The notes: a model not told the origin generated them from the letters alone. A DNA stretch of 64,000 bases from Bradyrhizobium diazoefficiens (GCF_018129965.1 NZ_JAFCKW010000021.1:1-64000), one strand, 5' to 3'; positions 20,730 through 29,580 are shown, counted from the first letter of the stretch. A program made the numbers and translations.

Positions 20730-23309
20730 ATGAGCATTTCCCTGCATCCGGATAGGTCGGAAGGACGAACGCTGGCGGCTTCGTCCGCGGCGGTCGCACC
20801 GCCTGTCCAGGGCGCTTCGGGACCGAAGGTCCGTGCCCGCCTGTTCGCCAAATACGTTGCGCTGTTTGTGGCGGTGGTGAGCGTGGCACTGCTGTCCAAC
20901 GGAATTTTCGAGGTTTTCTTCTACTATCGCGAGCATAAGGCGTCCCTGATTCGGATTCAGCGAGAACAGGCCGAGGCCGCCGCGGCCAAAATCAGCCAGT
21001 TCATCAAGGAAATCGAAAGTCAGATCGGCTGGACCACGCAGCTCCCTTGGTCGGCGGGCTCGCTGCAGGACCGCCGTTTTGATGCGCTTCGGCTGCTGCG
21101 GCAGGTGCCGGCCATCACCGAACTCTCGCAAATCGATTCGACCGGCAAGGAGCGTCTGCGGGTTTCGCGCCTGGCCATGGATGTCGTGGACTCCGGTCTC
21201 GATCTCTCCAGGGACCCCAAATTCGCCGAAGCGGTTGCCAATAAGGTCTATTACGGTCCGGTCTACTTCCGCCGGGAATCGGAGCCCTACATGACCCTGT
21301 CGCTGGCCGGCACCCGCAAGGACGCCGGCGTCAGCATCGCCGAGGTCAATCTGAAGCTGATCTGGGATGTGGTCTCGCAGATCAAGGTCGGGGAGCGAGG
21401 GCACGCCTATGTGGTGGGATCGGGAGGTCGGCTGATCGCTCACCCCGACATCAGTCTGGTGCTGCGCAACACGGATATGTCAAAGCTCGTGCAGGTCCAG
21501 GCGGCCCGCGCTGGCAACGCCAACGACGCAGATGCGTTGCAAGGCTCGCTCAATATTCAGGGCCAGGAGGTGCTGACGGCATCGGCGCCGATCTCGCCGC
21601 TCGGCTGGACCATGTTCGTCGAGTTGCCGGTGGAGGAGGCCTATTCGTCGCTGTATCTGTCGCTGCAGCGCCTTGCGATCGTGCTCGCCGCGGCATTGAT
21701 CTTTGCCATTATGGCGGGAGTTTTCCTGGCCCGCCGGATGGTCGGTCCGATCAGGGCGCTAAGCGCAGGAGCGGCACGGATCGGCGGTGGCGATTTCTCC
21801 CAGCGCATCTCGATCAAGACCGGCGACGAGCTGGAAGGTCTTGCCAATCAATTCAACGACATGGGCGCGCGATTGCAGGAGTCCTACGCAGATCTAGAGC
21901 AGAAGGTGGAAAGGCGTACCGCACAGCTCAGCGAAGCGCTTGAGCGGCAAACCGCGACCGCCGACATTCTCAAGGTCATCGCCAGTTCTCCCGACGACGT
22001 ACAGCCGGTGTTCCAGGCGATTGCCGAGCGGTCGAACCAGCTGGTGCATGGACTGTCGACGACGGTGCTTAGTATCGTCGATGACACCGTCCATTTGTCG
22101 GCTTTCACGCCGACCAATCCACAGGCAGACGTCGCGCTGGCGGCGTATTTCCCAAGACCGGTTTCCGCCTTGCCGTTTGGAGATGGGATTCGTCGCGGCG
22201 AAATCGTCCGCATCCCCGATACGGAACTTGAACCCTCCCTGCGCGAACTGGCTCGCCTGCGCGGCTATCGCAGCATGTTGTTCATTCCGCTGCTTCACGA
22301 CGGAACGCCGATCGGCATGATTGGGCAAACCAGGGTCGAACCCGGCTCCTTCGAGGATAATCACATCGAGCTGCTGAAGACGTTCGCCGACCAGGCAGTC
22401 ATTGCGATTTCCAACGTGCGGCTGTTTCAGGAGGTGCAGGAGCGCACCCGGCAGCTCTCGGCGTCGCTCGACGAGCTGCGCACCGCGCAGGATCGTCTGG
22501 TGCAGACCGAGAAGCTCGCCTCGCTCGGCCAGCTTACCGCCGGCATCGCCCATGAAATCAAGAACCCGCTCAACTTCGTCAACAATTTCGCAGCGTTGTC
22601 GGGAGAGTTGATCGACGAGCTGAACGACGTGTTGAAACCGGTATCGCTCGACGACAAGACGCGGGAAGAGGTCGACGAACTCAGCCACATGCTGAAAGGC
22701 AATCTCGAAAAGGTCGTGCAGCACGGCAAACGGGCCGATTCGATCGTCAAGAACATGCTGCTGCATTCGCGTGAGGGGTCCGGCGAACATCGGGCCACCG
22801 ACATCAACGCGATCGTCGAGGAAAGCCTTAATCTTGCCTATCACGGCGCCCGCGCGGAAAAGGCTGGATTCAATATCACTTTGAAGCGCGACTTCGATCC
22901 TGCCGCCGGCCAGATCGAGTTGTATCCACAGGAGATGACCCGCGTTTTTCTCAATCTGATCTCGAACGGTTTCTATGCCGCAGCCAAACGCAAGGAGAGC
23001 GGCGAGGAGGGGTTCGAGCCGACGCTGAGCGCGGCCACCAGGAGTCTGGGCAACAAGGTGGAGATCCGGATTCGCGACAACGGCACCGGCATTCCGCCCG
23101 AGGTGAAGGAGAGGATGTTCAATCCCTTCTTCACCACCAAGCCGGCGGGCGAGGGCACCGGCCTCGGGCTGTCGATGAGCCACGACATCATCGTGAAGCA
23201 GCACGGCGGCACCATCGGCGTCACCACCGAGCCCGGCGCATTTACCGAATTCATCATTACGCTGCCCAGAAGCGGGGCCGCACAGTCGATTACCGGAGGC
23301 ACGAATTGA
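20730..23309 (+). CDS. Membrane sensor histidine kinase: dCache-like, HAMP, GAF, HisKA, HATPase
   Basis: I start at ATG 20730; a TTG nine bases earlier is in frame and also possible. Numbering from that TTG, TM1 is at about 43-66 and TM2 at about 318-338. They enclose a ~250-residue periplasmic sensor with Cache-like features (SRDPKFAEAV, KVYYGPVYFRRESEPY, GHAYVVGSGGRLIAHPD). HAMP follows at about 340-392 (GGGDFSQRISIKTGDELEGLANQFN), then one GAF (about 425-570) and the kinase core with phosphoacceptor His611 in GIAHEIKNPLNFVNN, G1 DNGTGIPPE and G2 EGTGLGLSMS. The stop overlaps the next gene's TTG start. The periplasmic domain could sense small ligands directly or through one of the adjacent binding proteins; the second option is inference. 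Confidence 0.92.
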   Translation: MSISLHPDRSEGRTLAASSAAVAPPVQGASGPKVRARLFAKYVALFVAVVSVALLSNGIFEVFFYYREHKASLIRIQREQAEAAAAKISQFIKEIESQIGWTTQLPWSAGSLQDRRFDALRLLRQVPAITELSQIDSTGKERLRVSRLAMDVVDSGLDLSRDPKFAEAVANKVYYGPVYFRRESEPYMTLSLAGTRKDAGVSIAEVNLKLIWDVVSQIKVGERGHAYVVGSGGRLIAHPDISLVLRNTDMSKLVQVQAARAGNANDADALQGSLNIQGQEVLTASAPISPLGWTMFVELPVEEAYSSLYLSLQRLAIVLAAALIFAIMAGVFLARRMVGPIRALSAGAARIGGGDFSQRISIKTGDELEGLANQFNDMGARLQESYADLEQKVERRTAQLSEALERQTATADILKVIASSPDDVQPVFQAIAERSNQLVHGLSTTVLSIVDDTVHLSAFTPTNPQADVALAAYFPRPVSALPFGDGIRRGEIVRIPDTELEPSLRELARLRGYRSMLFIPLLHDGTPIGMIGQTRVEPGSFEDNHIELLKTFADQAVIAISNVRLFQEVQERTRQLSASLDELRTAQDRLVQTEKLASLGQLTAGIAHEIKNPLNFVNNFAALSGELIDELNDVLKPVSLDDKTREEVDELSHMLKGNLEKVVQHGKRADSIVKNMLLHSREGSGEHRATDINAIVEESLNLAYHGARAEKAGFNITLKRDFDPAAGQIELYPQEMTRVFLNLISNGFYAAAKRKESGEEGFEPTLSAATRSLGNKVEIRIRDNGTGIPPEVKERMFNPFFTTKPAGEGTGLGLSMSHDIIVKQHGGTIGVTTEPGAFTEFIITLPRSGAAQSITGGTN

Positions 23310-23695
23310 GCGTTTACATACTCGTCGTCGATGATGAACCCGATGTCGAAGCCTTGTTTCGTCAGCAGTTTCGCCGCGATCTGAGATCCGGCCGCTTTAC
23401 GATGGAATTCGCTCCGTCGGCCCCGGCGGCGCTGGCGCGCGCCGCCGAGGTGAGGGATCCCTCTCTGATCCTGATCCTCTCCGATATCAACATGCCCGGC
23501 ATGAGCGGGCTCGAAATGCTGCCGAAGGTCCGCGCCGAGCGTCCCGATGTGCCCGTGATCATGATCACCGCCTATGGCGATGCCGAAACGCGCCGCAAGG
23601 CTTTGGAGAACGGTGCGGTCGGCCTGCTGACCAAGCCAATCGATTTCGCGCTGCTCAGGGCCGAGATCGACAACCGGCTGGGCCAAGCCGCATGA
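23306..23695 (+). CDS. Single-domain response regulator (CheY-like receiver)
   Basis: This 129-residue receiver has no output domain. Key residues are the acidic pair VVDDEPD, phosphoacceptor Asp60 in ILILSDINMPGMSG, Thr88 in MITAYG and Lys110 in LLTKPIDF. It begins with TTG, which overlaps the TGA of the upstream kinase by three bases, and it ends in an ATGA overlap with the next gene. The three genes are therefore translationally coupled. It probably takes phosphate from one or both kinases and acts as a shuttle or sink, or signals by protein contact. Confidence 0.9.
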   Translation: MSVYILVVDDEPDVEALFRQQFRRDLRSGRFTMEFAPSAPAALARAAEVRDPSLILILSDINMPGMSGLEMLPKVRAERPDVPVIMITAYGDAETRRKALENGAVGLLTKPIDFALLRAEIDNRLGQAA

Positions 23696-24942
23696 CCGCG
23701 ACCATCCTTGTCGTCGATGATGAGCCCGATCTCGAGGCTCTGGTTTTGCAGAAATTTCGTCGTCAGATCCGTGATGGAACGGTGGCTTTCGTATTCGCGC
23801 ATGACGGCATCGAGGCGCTGGCCTCCATCGAGCAGCATCCGCATGTCGACATGGTGGTCTCCGACATCAACATGCCAAGGATGGACGGGCTGTCACTGCT
23901 GGCCAAGCTGCAGGAGGCCGACGACAAGAAGTCGACCATCATCGTTTCCGCTTACGGCGACATGAGCAATATCCGTACGGCGATGAACCGCGGTGCCTTC
24001 GACTTCCTGACCAAGCCGATCGATTTCGGCGATCTCGAGATGACGATCGACAAGACCATCCGCCATGTCGAGACGATGCGCGAGGCCCGCCGCCGCCAGC
24101 TTGAGGCCGAGCGCGCCCACGCCTCGCTGTCGCGATATTTTTCGCCGCAAATCGCGAGCCGTCTCGCGGCGATCGGCGACAGCGACGGGATGGAAGTGCA
24201 CTGGCGTGAGATCGCGACCATCTTCACCGACATCACCGGCTTCACCTCGCTGGTGGAGACCGCAGCGCCGGACGTACTGGGGGCGTTGCTCAACGAGTAT
24301 GTCGGCGGCATGACCGACGTCGTGTTCGACCACGAGGGTACGGTTGCCAAGATCATCGGCGACGCGATCCAGGTCCTGTTCAACGCGCCCGGCGACCAGC
24401 CTGATTATGCCCGTCGCTCTATTGCCTGCGCTCACGATCTCGACATCTGGGCACAGGCGTTCCGCGAACGGTGGAAGGAAAAAGGCGTCAATTTCGGCGT
24501 CACGCGGATCGGCATTCATGCAGGCCCGGCGTTGGTAGGCAATTTTGGCGGCAGCCGTTTCTTCGACTACACAGCCTATGGCGACACCATCAACACTGCA
24601 GCGCGGCTCGAGGCCGCAAACAAGCAGCTCGGCACCCGCATTTGCGTTAGCGCCGCAGTAGCCGATAGCGCCGGCAATTTTCGGGGACGGCCCGTCGGAG
24701 ATATCATGCTGCGCGGCCGCAGCGAGCCGCTTCGCGCCTTCGAACCGCTGCAAGACGCGGCATTCAAGGCTCCTGCCACCGCCCAATATGCGGACGCTTT
24801 TGCCAAGCTCGAGGCCGGCGACGCCACGGCGATGCCGGCTTTTGCGGCGCTTGTTGGCCTGCATGCCGAAGATGCGTTGGCAGGATTCCAACTGAAGCGG
24901 TTACTTAATGGTGCCAAGGGCTCCCGCATTCAACTTGACTAG
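23692..24942 (+). CDS. Receiver-class III adenylate/guanylate cyclase fusion
   Basis: This 416-residue protein has a receiver (about 1-125; phosphoacceptor Asp58 in MVVSDINMPRMDG, Lys108 in LTKPIDF). A helical linker (about 125-170) follows, then a class III cyclase domain (about 172-355). Metal-binding aspartates are Asp180 (IFTDITGFTSL) and Asp224 (IIGDAIQVLF). Lys220 occupies the purine-selecting position typical of adenylate cyclases. The second selecting position reads Thr294 (YTAYGDT) rather than Asp, as in class IIIb enzymes. Asn301 and Arg305 (NTAARLE) are the transition-state residues. All catalytic residues are present, so an active cAMP-forming enzyme under phosphorelay control is likely. 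The start overlaps the upstream receiver by four bases. Confidence 0.92.
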   Translation: MTATILVVDDEPDLEALVLQKFRRQIRDGTVAFVFAHDGIEALASIEQHPHVDMVVSDINMPRMDGLSLLAKLQEADDKKSTIIVSAYGDMSNIRTAMNRGAFDFLTKPIDFGDLEMTIDKTIRHVETMREARRRQLEAERAHASLSRYFSPQIASRLAAIGDSDGMEVHWREIATIFTDITGFTSLVETAAPDVLGALLNEYVGGMTDVVFDHEGTVAKIIGDAIQVLFNAPGDQPDYARRSIACAHDLDIWAQAFRERWKEKGVNFGVTRIGIHAGPALVGNFGGSRFFDYTAYGDTINTAARLEAANKQLGTRICVSAAVADSAGNFRGRPVGDIMLRGRSEPLRAFEPLQDAAFKAPATAQYADAFAKLEAGDATAMPAFAALVGLHAEDALAGFQLKRLLNGAKGSRIQLD

Positions 24943-24960
24943 GGAAACCACTGCGTTTCC
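24943..24960 (+). terminator. Hairpin right after the cyclase stop
   Basis: GGAAAC and GTTTCC form a perfect 6-bp stem around a 6-base loop, starting one base after the stop codon. No T-run follows, so it is a weak candidate for a terminator or an mRNA 3'-end stabiliser. Confidence 0.35.
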
Positions 24961-25283
24961 GCATAACCGCTGTAAACGACCAGCTAATCCGGATTCTTTC
25001 GAGCAACGAGACGATGGCTGTCAAGAACAACGACGTCGTTGGAACAAAGGGTAGCGAGTATATTCAATTCGGAGACAATGCATCTCTGGATGCGGGAGCA
25101 GGTTTACCAGTCAAAGCAACAATATGGACAGGTCGTGAGGCAGCCAACCGACCGTGGCGAGCACCGTAGATCGGTTGCAATTCAGGCAGAAAAGTCGAAA
25201 AATGTCAGTCAGATTGACGGGATCCCCTTCCGCCAGTTCTACCGGCCGGGTCAACTGATCAGGCTTTCCCGTTCAGGTGATCG
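24961..25283. other. Intergenic stretch with a 14-bp palindrome
   Basis: No convincing gene is seen. An 82-codon frame from 25039 has no Shine-Dalgarno and no family features. A perfect palindrome, CAACGACGTCGTTG, lies at 25028-25041 and could be a dimeric-repressor site or chance. The region is moderately AT-richer than its surroundings. Confidence 0.4.
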
Positions 25284-26027
25284 GTGAACCCAACATCCAA
25301 TCCCGCCTCCCTCGACAAGCTGAAACTGCGCATTCAGGCGTTGCGCGCCAAGACGATCGCCAATGGCTGCACCGAGGACGAGGCGCTGTCGGCTGCTGCC
25401 AAGGTGGCCGAGCTGCTGGATCGTCACGACCTGTCGCTGTCGGATGTCGAGCTGCGGGCCTCGCCATGCGAGCGCAAGGTCTTCGAGACCCATCGCAAGA
25501 AGCGCATTCCGCTCGACGACTGCATCGGCGCGATCGCCCATTTCTGCGATTGCCGGGTCTGGCGCGAGAAGAACGCGGCCGGGGAGAATAGCTATGTGTT
25601 CTTCGGCCTCGGCGCGTATATCGAGGTCGCGCATTATCTGGCCGAGCTGATCGACGGCGCCGTGCGCGCCGAGCTCGGCCGCTTCAAGACATCGGATGAC
25701 TACGCCCGGTTCCGGCACCAGGAGCGTCACCTCGCCAATGCCTCCTTCGCCCTCGGGATGGTGGCTTCGGTGGCGGACCGGCTGGTCGCGATCAAGGCCG
25801 GTCGCGACGAGGTCAACGAAAGCACCGGCCGCGGGCTGGTGGTGCTCAAGACCTCGGTGGTCGATGCGGAGTTCGACAAGCTCGACCTCAAGCTCCGGAC
25901 CATGCGCGGCGGCAGCCGGATGGTGTCGATGACGGCCTACGAAGCCGGCGGCGCCGCCGGCGCGTCACTGCCGATCAGTCCCGGCCTGGGTGGGGCGCGG
26001 GAAGGCGCCACGCGCAAGGTGAGCTGA
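25284..26027 (+). CDS. DUF2786 domain protein
   Basis: This 247-residue protein starts with GTG. Residues ~9-55 (LDKLKLRIQALRAKT, EDEALSAAAKVAELLDRHDLSLSDVEL) match the DUF2786 helical domain, which is often found in phage and plasmid genes as well as chromosomes. The following region contains a compact domain (IGAIAHFCDCRVW, YVFFGLGAYIEVAHYLAELID) that commonly accompanies DUF2786. The tail is Gly/Ala-rich and probably disordered. The molecular function of the family is not established. The gene stands alone, 341 bases downstream of the cyclase and convergent with the next gene. Confidence 0.8.
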   Translation: MNPTSNPASLDKLKLRIQALRAKTIANGCTEDEALSAAAKVAELLDRHDLSLSDVELRASPCERKVFETHRKKRIPLDDCIGAIAHFCDCRVWREKNAAGENSYVFFGLGAYIEVAHYLAELIDGAVRAELGRFKTSDDYARFRHQERHLANASFALGMVASVADRLVAIKAGRDEVNESTGRGLVVLKTSVVDAEFDKLDLKLRTMRGGSRMVSMTAYEAGGAAGASLPISPGLGGAREGATRKVS

Positions 26028-26061
26028 ACCGCAACGGGGAGGGGCGCGGCATCGTCAGGCT

Positions 26062-27579
26062 TCACTGGTACCGCCAATAGGTAGAAGGCGCCGGCGGCTC
26101 GGGATATTTCCGCACCTGTGTCAGTCGCGGCAGCTTCATCCCGTCAATGAGGAGAAGCTTGAGGTCCTCCATGACGGCACGATTGGTCGCAAATACCGTG
26201 TGGTTCAATCCGAGGATCTCATCGCCGACCGCGGTCACGTCGATCGTGTCGAGGTTTGGCAGCAGAACCGGACCATTGGCGGCAACCATCCCGGCCCTCG
26301 GAAAATCGGCGAGCTCGGCCGATGCGAGCAGGGCCTTGTCGGCGGACGAGGCATACAGCGTGGCGCCGTCAACGATCTTCTGCGCCAGGGGAAGTTGAAT
26401 CATGAACTTGTCGCGGGCGACGTCGGGCGCGGCCATGACGAGCTGTCGCACCCTGACGGGATTGGACTGCGCCGCCAATTGATCCAGCGCCGGCAGCACG
26501 ACGCGGTTCCCCATGCTGTGGGCGATGATGTCGATGTGCTCGATCCCGCTGTCGTGCAGTTTGGTCAGCAGTTCGACGAATTCGGGTTGCGCGATGTCCG
26601 CGCTGTCCTGGTCATAGCCGTAATCGCGCACCTTTCCCTTCGAACTCCAGGAGAAGAGCACGGAAACGCCCTGGTACTGGAGATCCCAGACGATCTGTGC
26701 GTTCCGAAAGAGTGCGTCCTCGAACCCCGTATTGAAGCCGTGCACGAAGATGAGGGCGCGGTTCTCCGATTGGTCGGCTTGCCGCTTGATCAGATCTCTC
26801 CAGTCGGCATACGAGGTTGCTGCAAGCCGTTTGATGGAGAAATGCTTCTGCTCATCGGTGGCGGACTTGTAGTCGAATCCCAGAAAATGCCACTCGGAGG
26901 GCAGTTCGATCTTGCCAGGCTCATGGTCTTCCGGAATGCGAACGCCGGCGACGCCGTAGCTCAATTTGCCCGACCGCGGTGCATTGGTATCGAGGGTCGA
27001 CACGTTGTTCGTGATCTGGATGTTGCGGTCCGTTGCATAGAAGAACTCGACCAGCCTTGCATCCTGATTGCAGGAGCTTGGAGCCGTCTCACAGGACTGA
27101 ACGACCGCCGGCCGCCGATACCCGCTCGAATAGCGCCGATGATAATGGGCCGAATTGCTCGTCGGAGCTTGCGAGGGCGCAGTTGGTGTCCCGGCGCCAT
27201 AGACGTCCGCGCCCGTCATTTCAGCGGCAAGGATTTTGCTCCCATCCTGGATGCTGAAATTCCAGGACGAAGCACCGTTGGCATGCCGGACTTCCGCGTC
27301 GATGATGGTTTGATTGGACAGGTATCGTTCCTCCCCAAGCTCGACGCCTGTCACCTGTCCCAGGCGCGAGAGGATCGGGTATCGGGACTGATCGTCGGGC
27401 CGGTAGTCCCGCGAGGTCGCTGATTTCACTTTTGCAAGGTCGGACGTCCGAACGCCTTCGACGAATTGGGAAATGTTCTGCTGCAGCACCGTTCGGTCGG
27501 CGTCGTTGGCGGCTTGGAGCGCGCCAGATGGCGTGAACAGGATCAGGAACGACATAAAGGCAATGAGATGCATTTTCAT
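26062..27579 (-). CDS. Secreted alpha/beta hydrolase, DUF900 family
   Basis: This 505-residue protein has a signal peptide (MKMHLIAFMSFLILFTPSGALQAA). The N-terminal ~150 residues look like a small SnoaL/NTF2-like sensor or binding module (VLQQNISQFVEGVRTSDLAKVKSAT). A low-complexity linker with four cysteines in the following ~30 residues comes next. The DUF900 hydrolase (about 170-480) has ALIFVHGFNTGFEDALFR, the nucleophile elbow IAHSMGNR (Ser), and AAPDVARD. Substrate is unknown, and the family includes esterase- or lipase-like proteins. It is monocistronic and transcribed away from the DUF427 gene. Confidence 0.85.
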   Translation of the reverse strand: MKMHLIAFMSFLILFTPSGALQAANDADRTVLQQNISQFVEGVRTSDLAKVKSATSRDYRPDDQSRYPILSRLGQVTGVELGEERYLSNQTIIDAEVRHANGASSWNFSIQDGSKILAAEMTGADVYGAGTPTAPSQAPTSNSAHYHRRYSSGYRRPAVVQSCETAPSSCNQDARLVEFFYATDRNIQITNNVSTLDTNAPRSGKLSYGVAGVRIPEDHEPGKIELPSEWHFLGFDYKSATDEQKHFSIKRLAATSYADWRDLIKRQADQSENRALIFVHGFNTGFEDALFRNAQIVWDLQYQGVSVLFSWSSKGKVRDYGYDQDSADIAQPEFVELLTKLHDSGIEHIDIIAHSMGNRVVLPALDQLAAQSNPVRVRQLVMAAPDVARDKFMIQLPLAQKIVDGATLYASSADKALLASAELADFPRAGMVAANGPVLLPNLDTIDVTAVGDEILGLNHTVFATNRAVMEDLKLLLIDGMKLPRLTQVRKYPEPPAPSTYWRYQ

Positions 27580-27875
27580 GGGGCGACCTCTGCCTTGCCA
27601 AGCTTACGGGCACGACCTCAGGCAGGAAAGCCGTCATTGAATGGCGGACGTATGAAATAGATCACGTCACCGAAAACTTCCTGCGCGCCCCGCGAAGGAA
27701 GTTGAATCGCCTTCGGGGAGGGCACAGCTTTCGGGCGGAACCAAGAGGCATGCCCCTATCGATCCGGCCAATCCGCTGCCGCCTTGTCGCTTATGCTGTC
27801 ATTCGTGCTAGTCTGGCGGCTGTCGTCGTGCTTGCCGGCCGGTCCCACGAGACCCATGAATGTGGAGTAAGATAA
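27580..27875. other. Divergent intergenic region between DUF900 hydrolase and DUF427 genes
   Basis: No gene is recognised in these 296 bases. An imperfect hairpin lies at 27688-27718 (CCCC..GAAGG pairing with CCTTCGGGG). The DUF427 gene has GGAG eight bases before its ATG. Promoters for both flanking genes must be here, but I cannot assign them. Confidence 0.45.
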
Positions 27876-28160
27876 ATGGTCAAAGCCCTCTGGAACGGAC
27901 GCGTGATCGCGGAATCCGGTCGAACCGAGGTCGTGGAAGGCAACCACTACTTCCCGATTGACGATGTCCATCAGGAATTCCTCACACCGAGCAGCCATCA
28001 ATCGACATGTCCGTGGAAGGGCGTTGCGCGGTACTACAATGTCGTCGTTGATGGCGACCAGAATCGGGATGCCGCCTGGTACTATCCCGATCCGAAACCG
28101 GCCGCGAAAAACATCACGGGCCGGGTGGCATTCTGGAAGGGCGTGAAGGTCGAAGCCTGA
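27876..28160 (+). CDS. DUF427 domain protein
   Basis: This is a 94-residue single-domain protein. The sequence shows the family's pattern: KALWNGRVIAES near the start, then VEGNHYFP, STCPWKGVARYYNV, AAWYYPDP and the C-terminal GRVAFWKGVKVE. The family forms a small beta-barrel; its function is not established, though members often accompany redox or stress genes. A GGAG lies eight bases upstream of the ATG. The gene is convergent with the AarF kinase gene, with a 28-base gap. Confidence 0.9.
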   Translation: MVKALWNGRVIAESGRTEVVEGNHYFPIDDVHQEFLTPSSHQSTCPWKGVARYYNVVVDGDQNRDAAWYYPDPKPAAKNITGRVAFWKGVKVEA

Positions 28161-28188
28161 ACGGGTTGCGCCGGTATTTCGGGTTCTC

Positions 28189-29580
28189 TCAGACGTATTT
28201 TTCCAGCAGCTTCCTTATATCGACCCGCGCCTTGAGGCGCGAGGCGAGCAGAAAGATGCCGCCCACCTTGCGCTGGACGAACAGGACGTCCATCGGCGGG
28301 ATGGTCCTGACATCGCGATTGGCGGCGATGCGCAAGCCGCCATCGCGCAAGCGCGCCGCGATGTCCGTCTTGCCGAAATCGAACAGGCCTTCGTTTCGCA
28401 AGGGCTGCATCGCCAGGTCGAACAGCGCCATGATCTCGTCCTGCCGTACGCGCGGAATCTGTCCGGGAAACAATTTCAGATCGAGCGCCACCCGGATTGC
28501 CGAGGCGCGATCGCCGGCGATGCCGGCGCGCAGCAGGCCGAGATAGCTGTCCGTGGTCTCGGGAGAGAACGCCCGGACCGCGCCGAAATCGAGCAGGACG
28601 AGACGCTCTGTCTCGGCACTGTAGCGGTAGTTCGCGAAATTGGGATCGGTCTGCATCAGCCTGAATTCGAACAACTCGCGTAGCACCAGATCAATGAGGA
28701 GCGTTGCGATCCGGTCGCGCCGGACCTGCGGCGCAGCTTCGAGCGCGTCCAGACTCGTGCCGCCGACGTAGGACATGGCGAGCACGTTCTTGCAGGTGAA
28801 GTCGGGGTGTAGATCGGGAATCAGAACGTCCGGGCTCCCGGCGAGGAGGACCCCGAACTGCTGCAGATATCGCCCCTCGCGTTCGTAATCGGCCTCCTCA
28901 TGCAATTGCTGCTTCGCCTGTGTGAGCATCGGCGACAGATCCAGCCCTGCAGGCAGGAGGCCGGACATGCGCAACAGGGCCGAGACATTGTCGACGTCGC
29001 TGTCGATGCTGTCGCGGATTCCGGGATACTGGATCTTGATCGCGAGGTCGCGGCCATCCCTGGTTCGCGCGCGGTGAACCTGGCCGATGGATGCCGCCGC
29101 GATCGGTTCGAAGGAAAACCACTCAAAACGCCGCTCCCAATCCCGTCCCCACTGCCGATCGAGCGTTGCCCGCAGCTGGCTCCGCGGCATGTGATGCGCG
29201 TCGGAGCGCAGACGTCCGAGTATGTCGGCGAGCTCACGCGGCAACAGATCGCCCGCGTCCATCGACAGCAGCTGCCCCACTTTCATCGCCGCGCCGCGTA
29301 AATGGGCCAGCTGGTGCATGACCTTGAAGGCGTTGGCCGGCGTCAGCAGCAGGTCATTCAGGCTGGGACGCCGGCCTTCGACGAATTGTCTGGCGCCGTC
29401 CAGGATGATGCCGCCTGCGACATCCGAGGCCAACGTGGCAAAACGTGCCAGCCTGGACAGCCGCCCGGTTGGAACCGGCCGTCCTCTCGGGGCAAATTTA
29501 TCTGGCGGCAAGGCGCGGTCCCTGTGCTGGCGAGTGATGGCGAGGGCCGGACTATCGCACTTTTTCGGGTTCATCCCCAT
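28189..29580 (-). CDS. AarF/ABC1/UbiB-family atypical kinase
   Basis: This 463-residue protein has the hallmarks of the ABC1/UbiB atypical kinase family: KxGQ motif in GAAMKVGQLLSMDAGD, Ala-rich nucleotide loop EPIAAASIGQVHRA, a lysine in AIKIQYPG, metal/catalytic block MQTDPNFANYRY (where many family members read H-x-D-x-H-P-G-N) and LLDFGAVR as the DFG equivalent. UbiB-type members support ubiquinone biosynthesis; other members in alphaproteobacteria are uncharacterised. The substitution at HxDxHPGN, where the N is kept, marks it as a divergent branch. Two closely spaced ATGs (29580 and 29574) are possible starts. It is convergent with DUF427. Confidence 0.88.
   Translation of the reverse strand: MGMNPKKCDSPALAITRQHRDRALPPDKFAPRGRPVPTGRLSRLARFATLASDVAGGIILDGARQFVEGRRPSLNDLLLTPANAFKVMHQLAHLRGAAMKVGQLLSMDAGDLLPRELADILGRLRSDAHHMPRSQLRATLDRQWGRDWERRFEWFSFEPIAAASIGQVHRARTRDGRDLAIKIQYPGIRDSIDSDVDNVSALLRMSGLLPAGLDLSPMLTQAKQQLHEEADYEREGRYLQQFGVLLAGSPDVLIPDLHPDFTCKNVLAMSYVGGTSLDALEAAPQVRRDRIATLLIDLVLRELFEFRLMQTDPNFANYRYSAETERLVLLDFGAVRAFSPETTDSYLGLLRAGIAGDRASAIRVALDLKLFPGQIPRVRQDEIMALFDLAMQPLRNEGLFDFGKTDIAARLRDGGLRIAANRDVRTIPPMDVLFVQRKVGGIFLLASRLKARVDIRKLLEKYV

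Noticed and set aside
25039..25287. 82-codon frame between the cyclase and DUF2786 genes
   Set aside because: No Shine-Dalgarno, no family features, and it overlaps the start of the DUF2786 gene.
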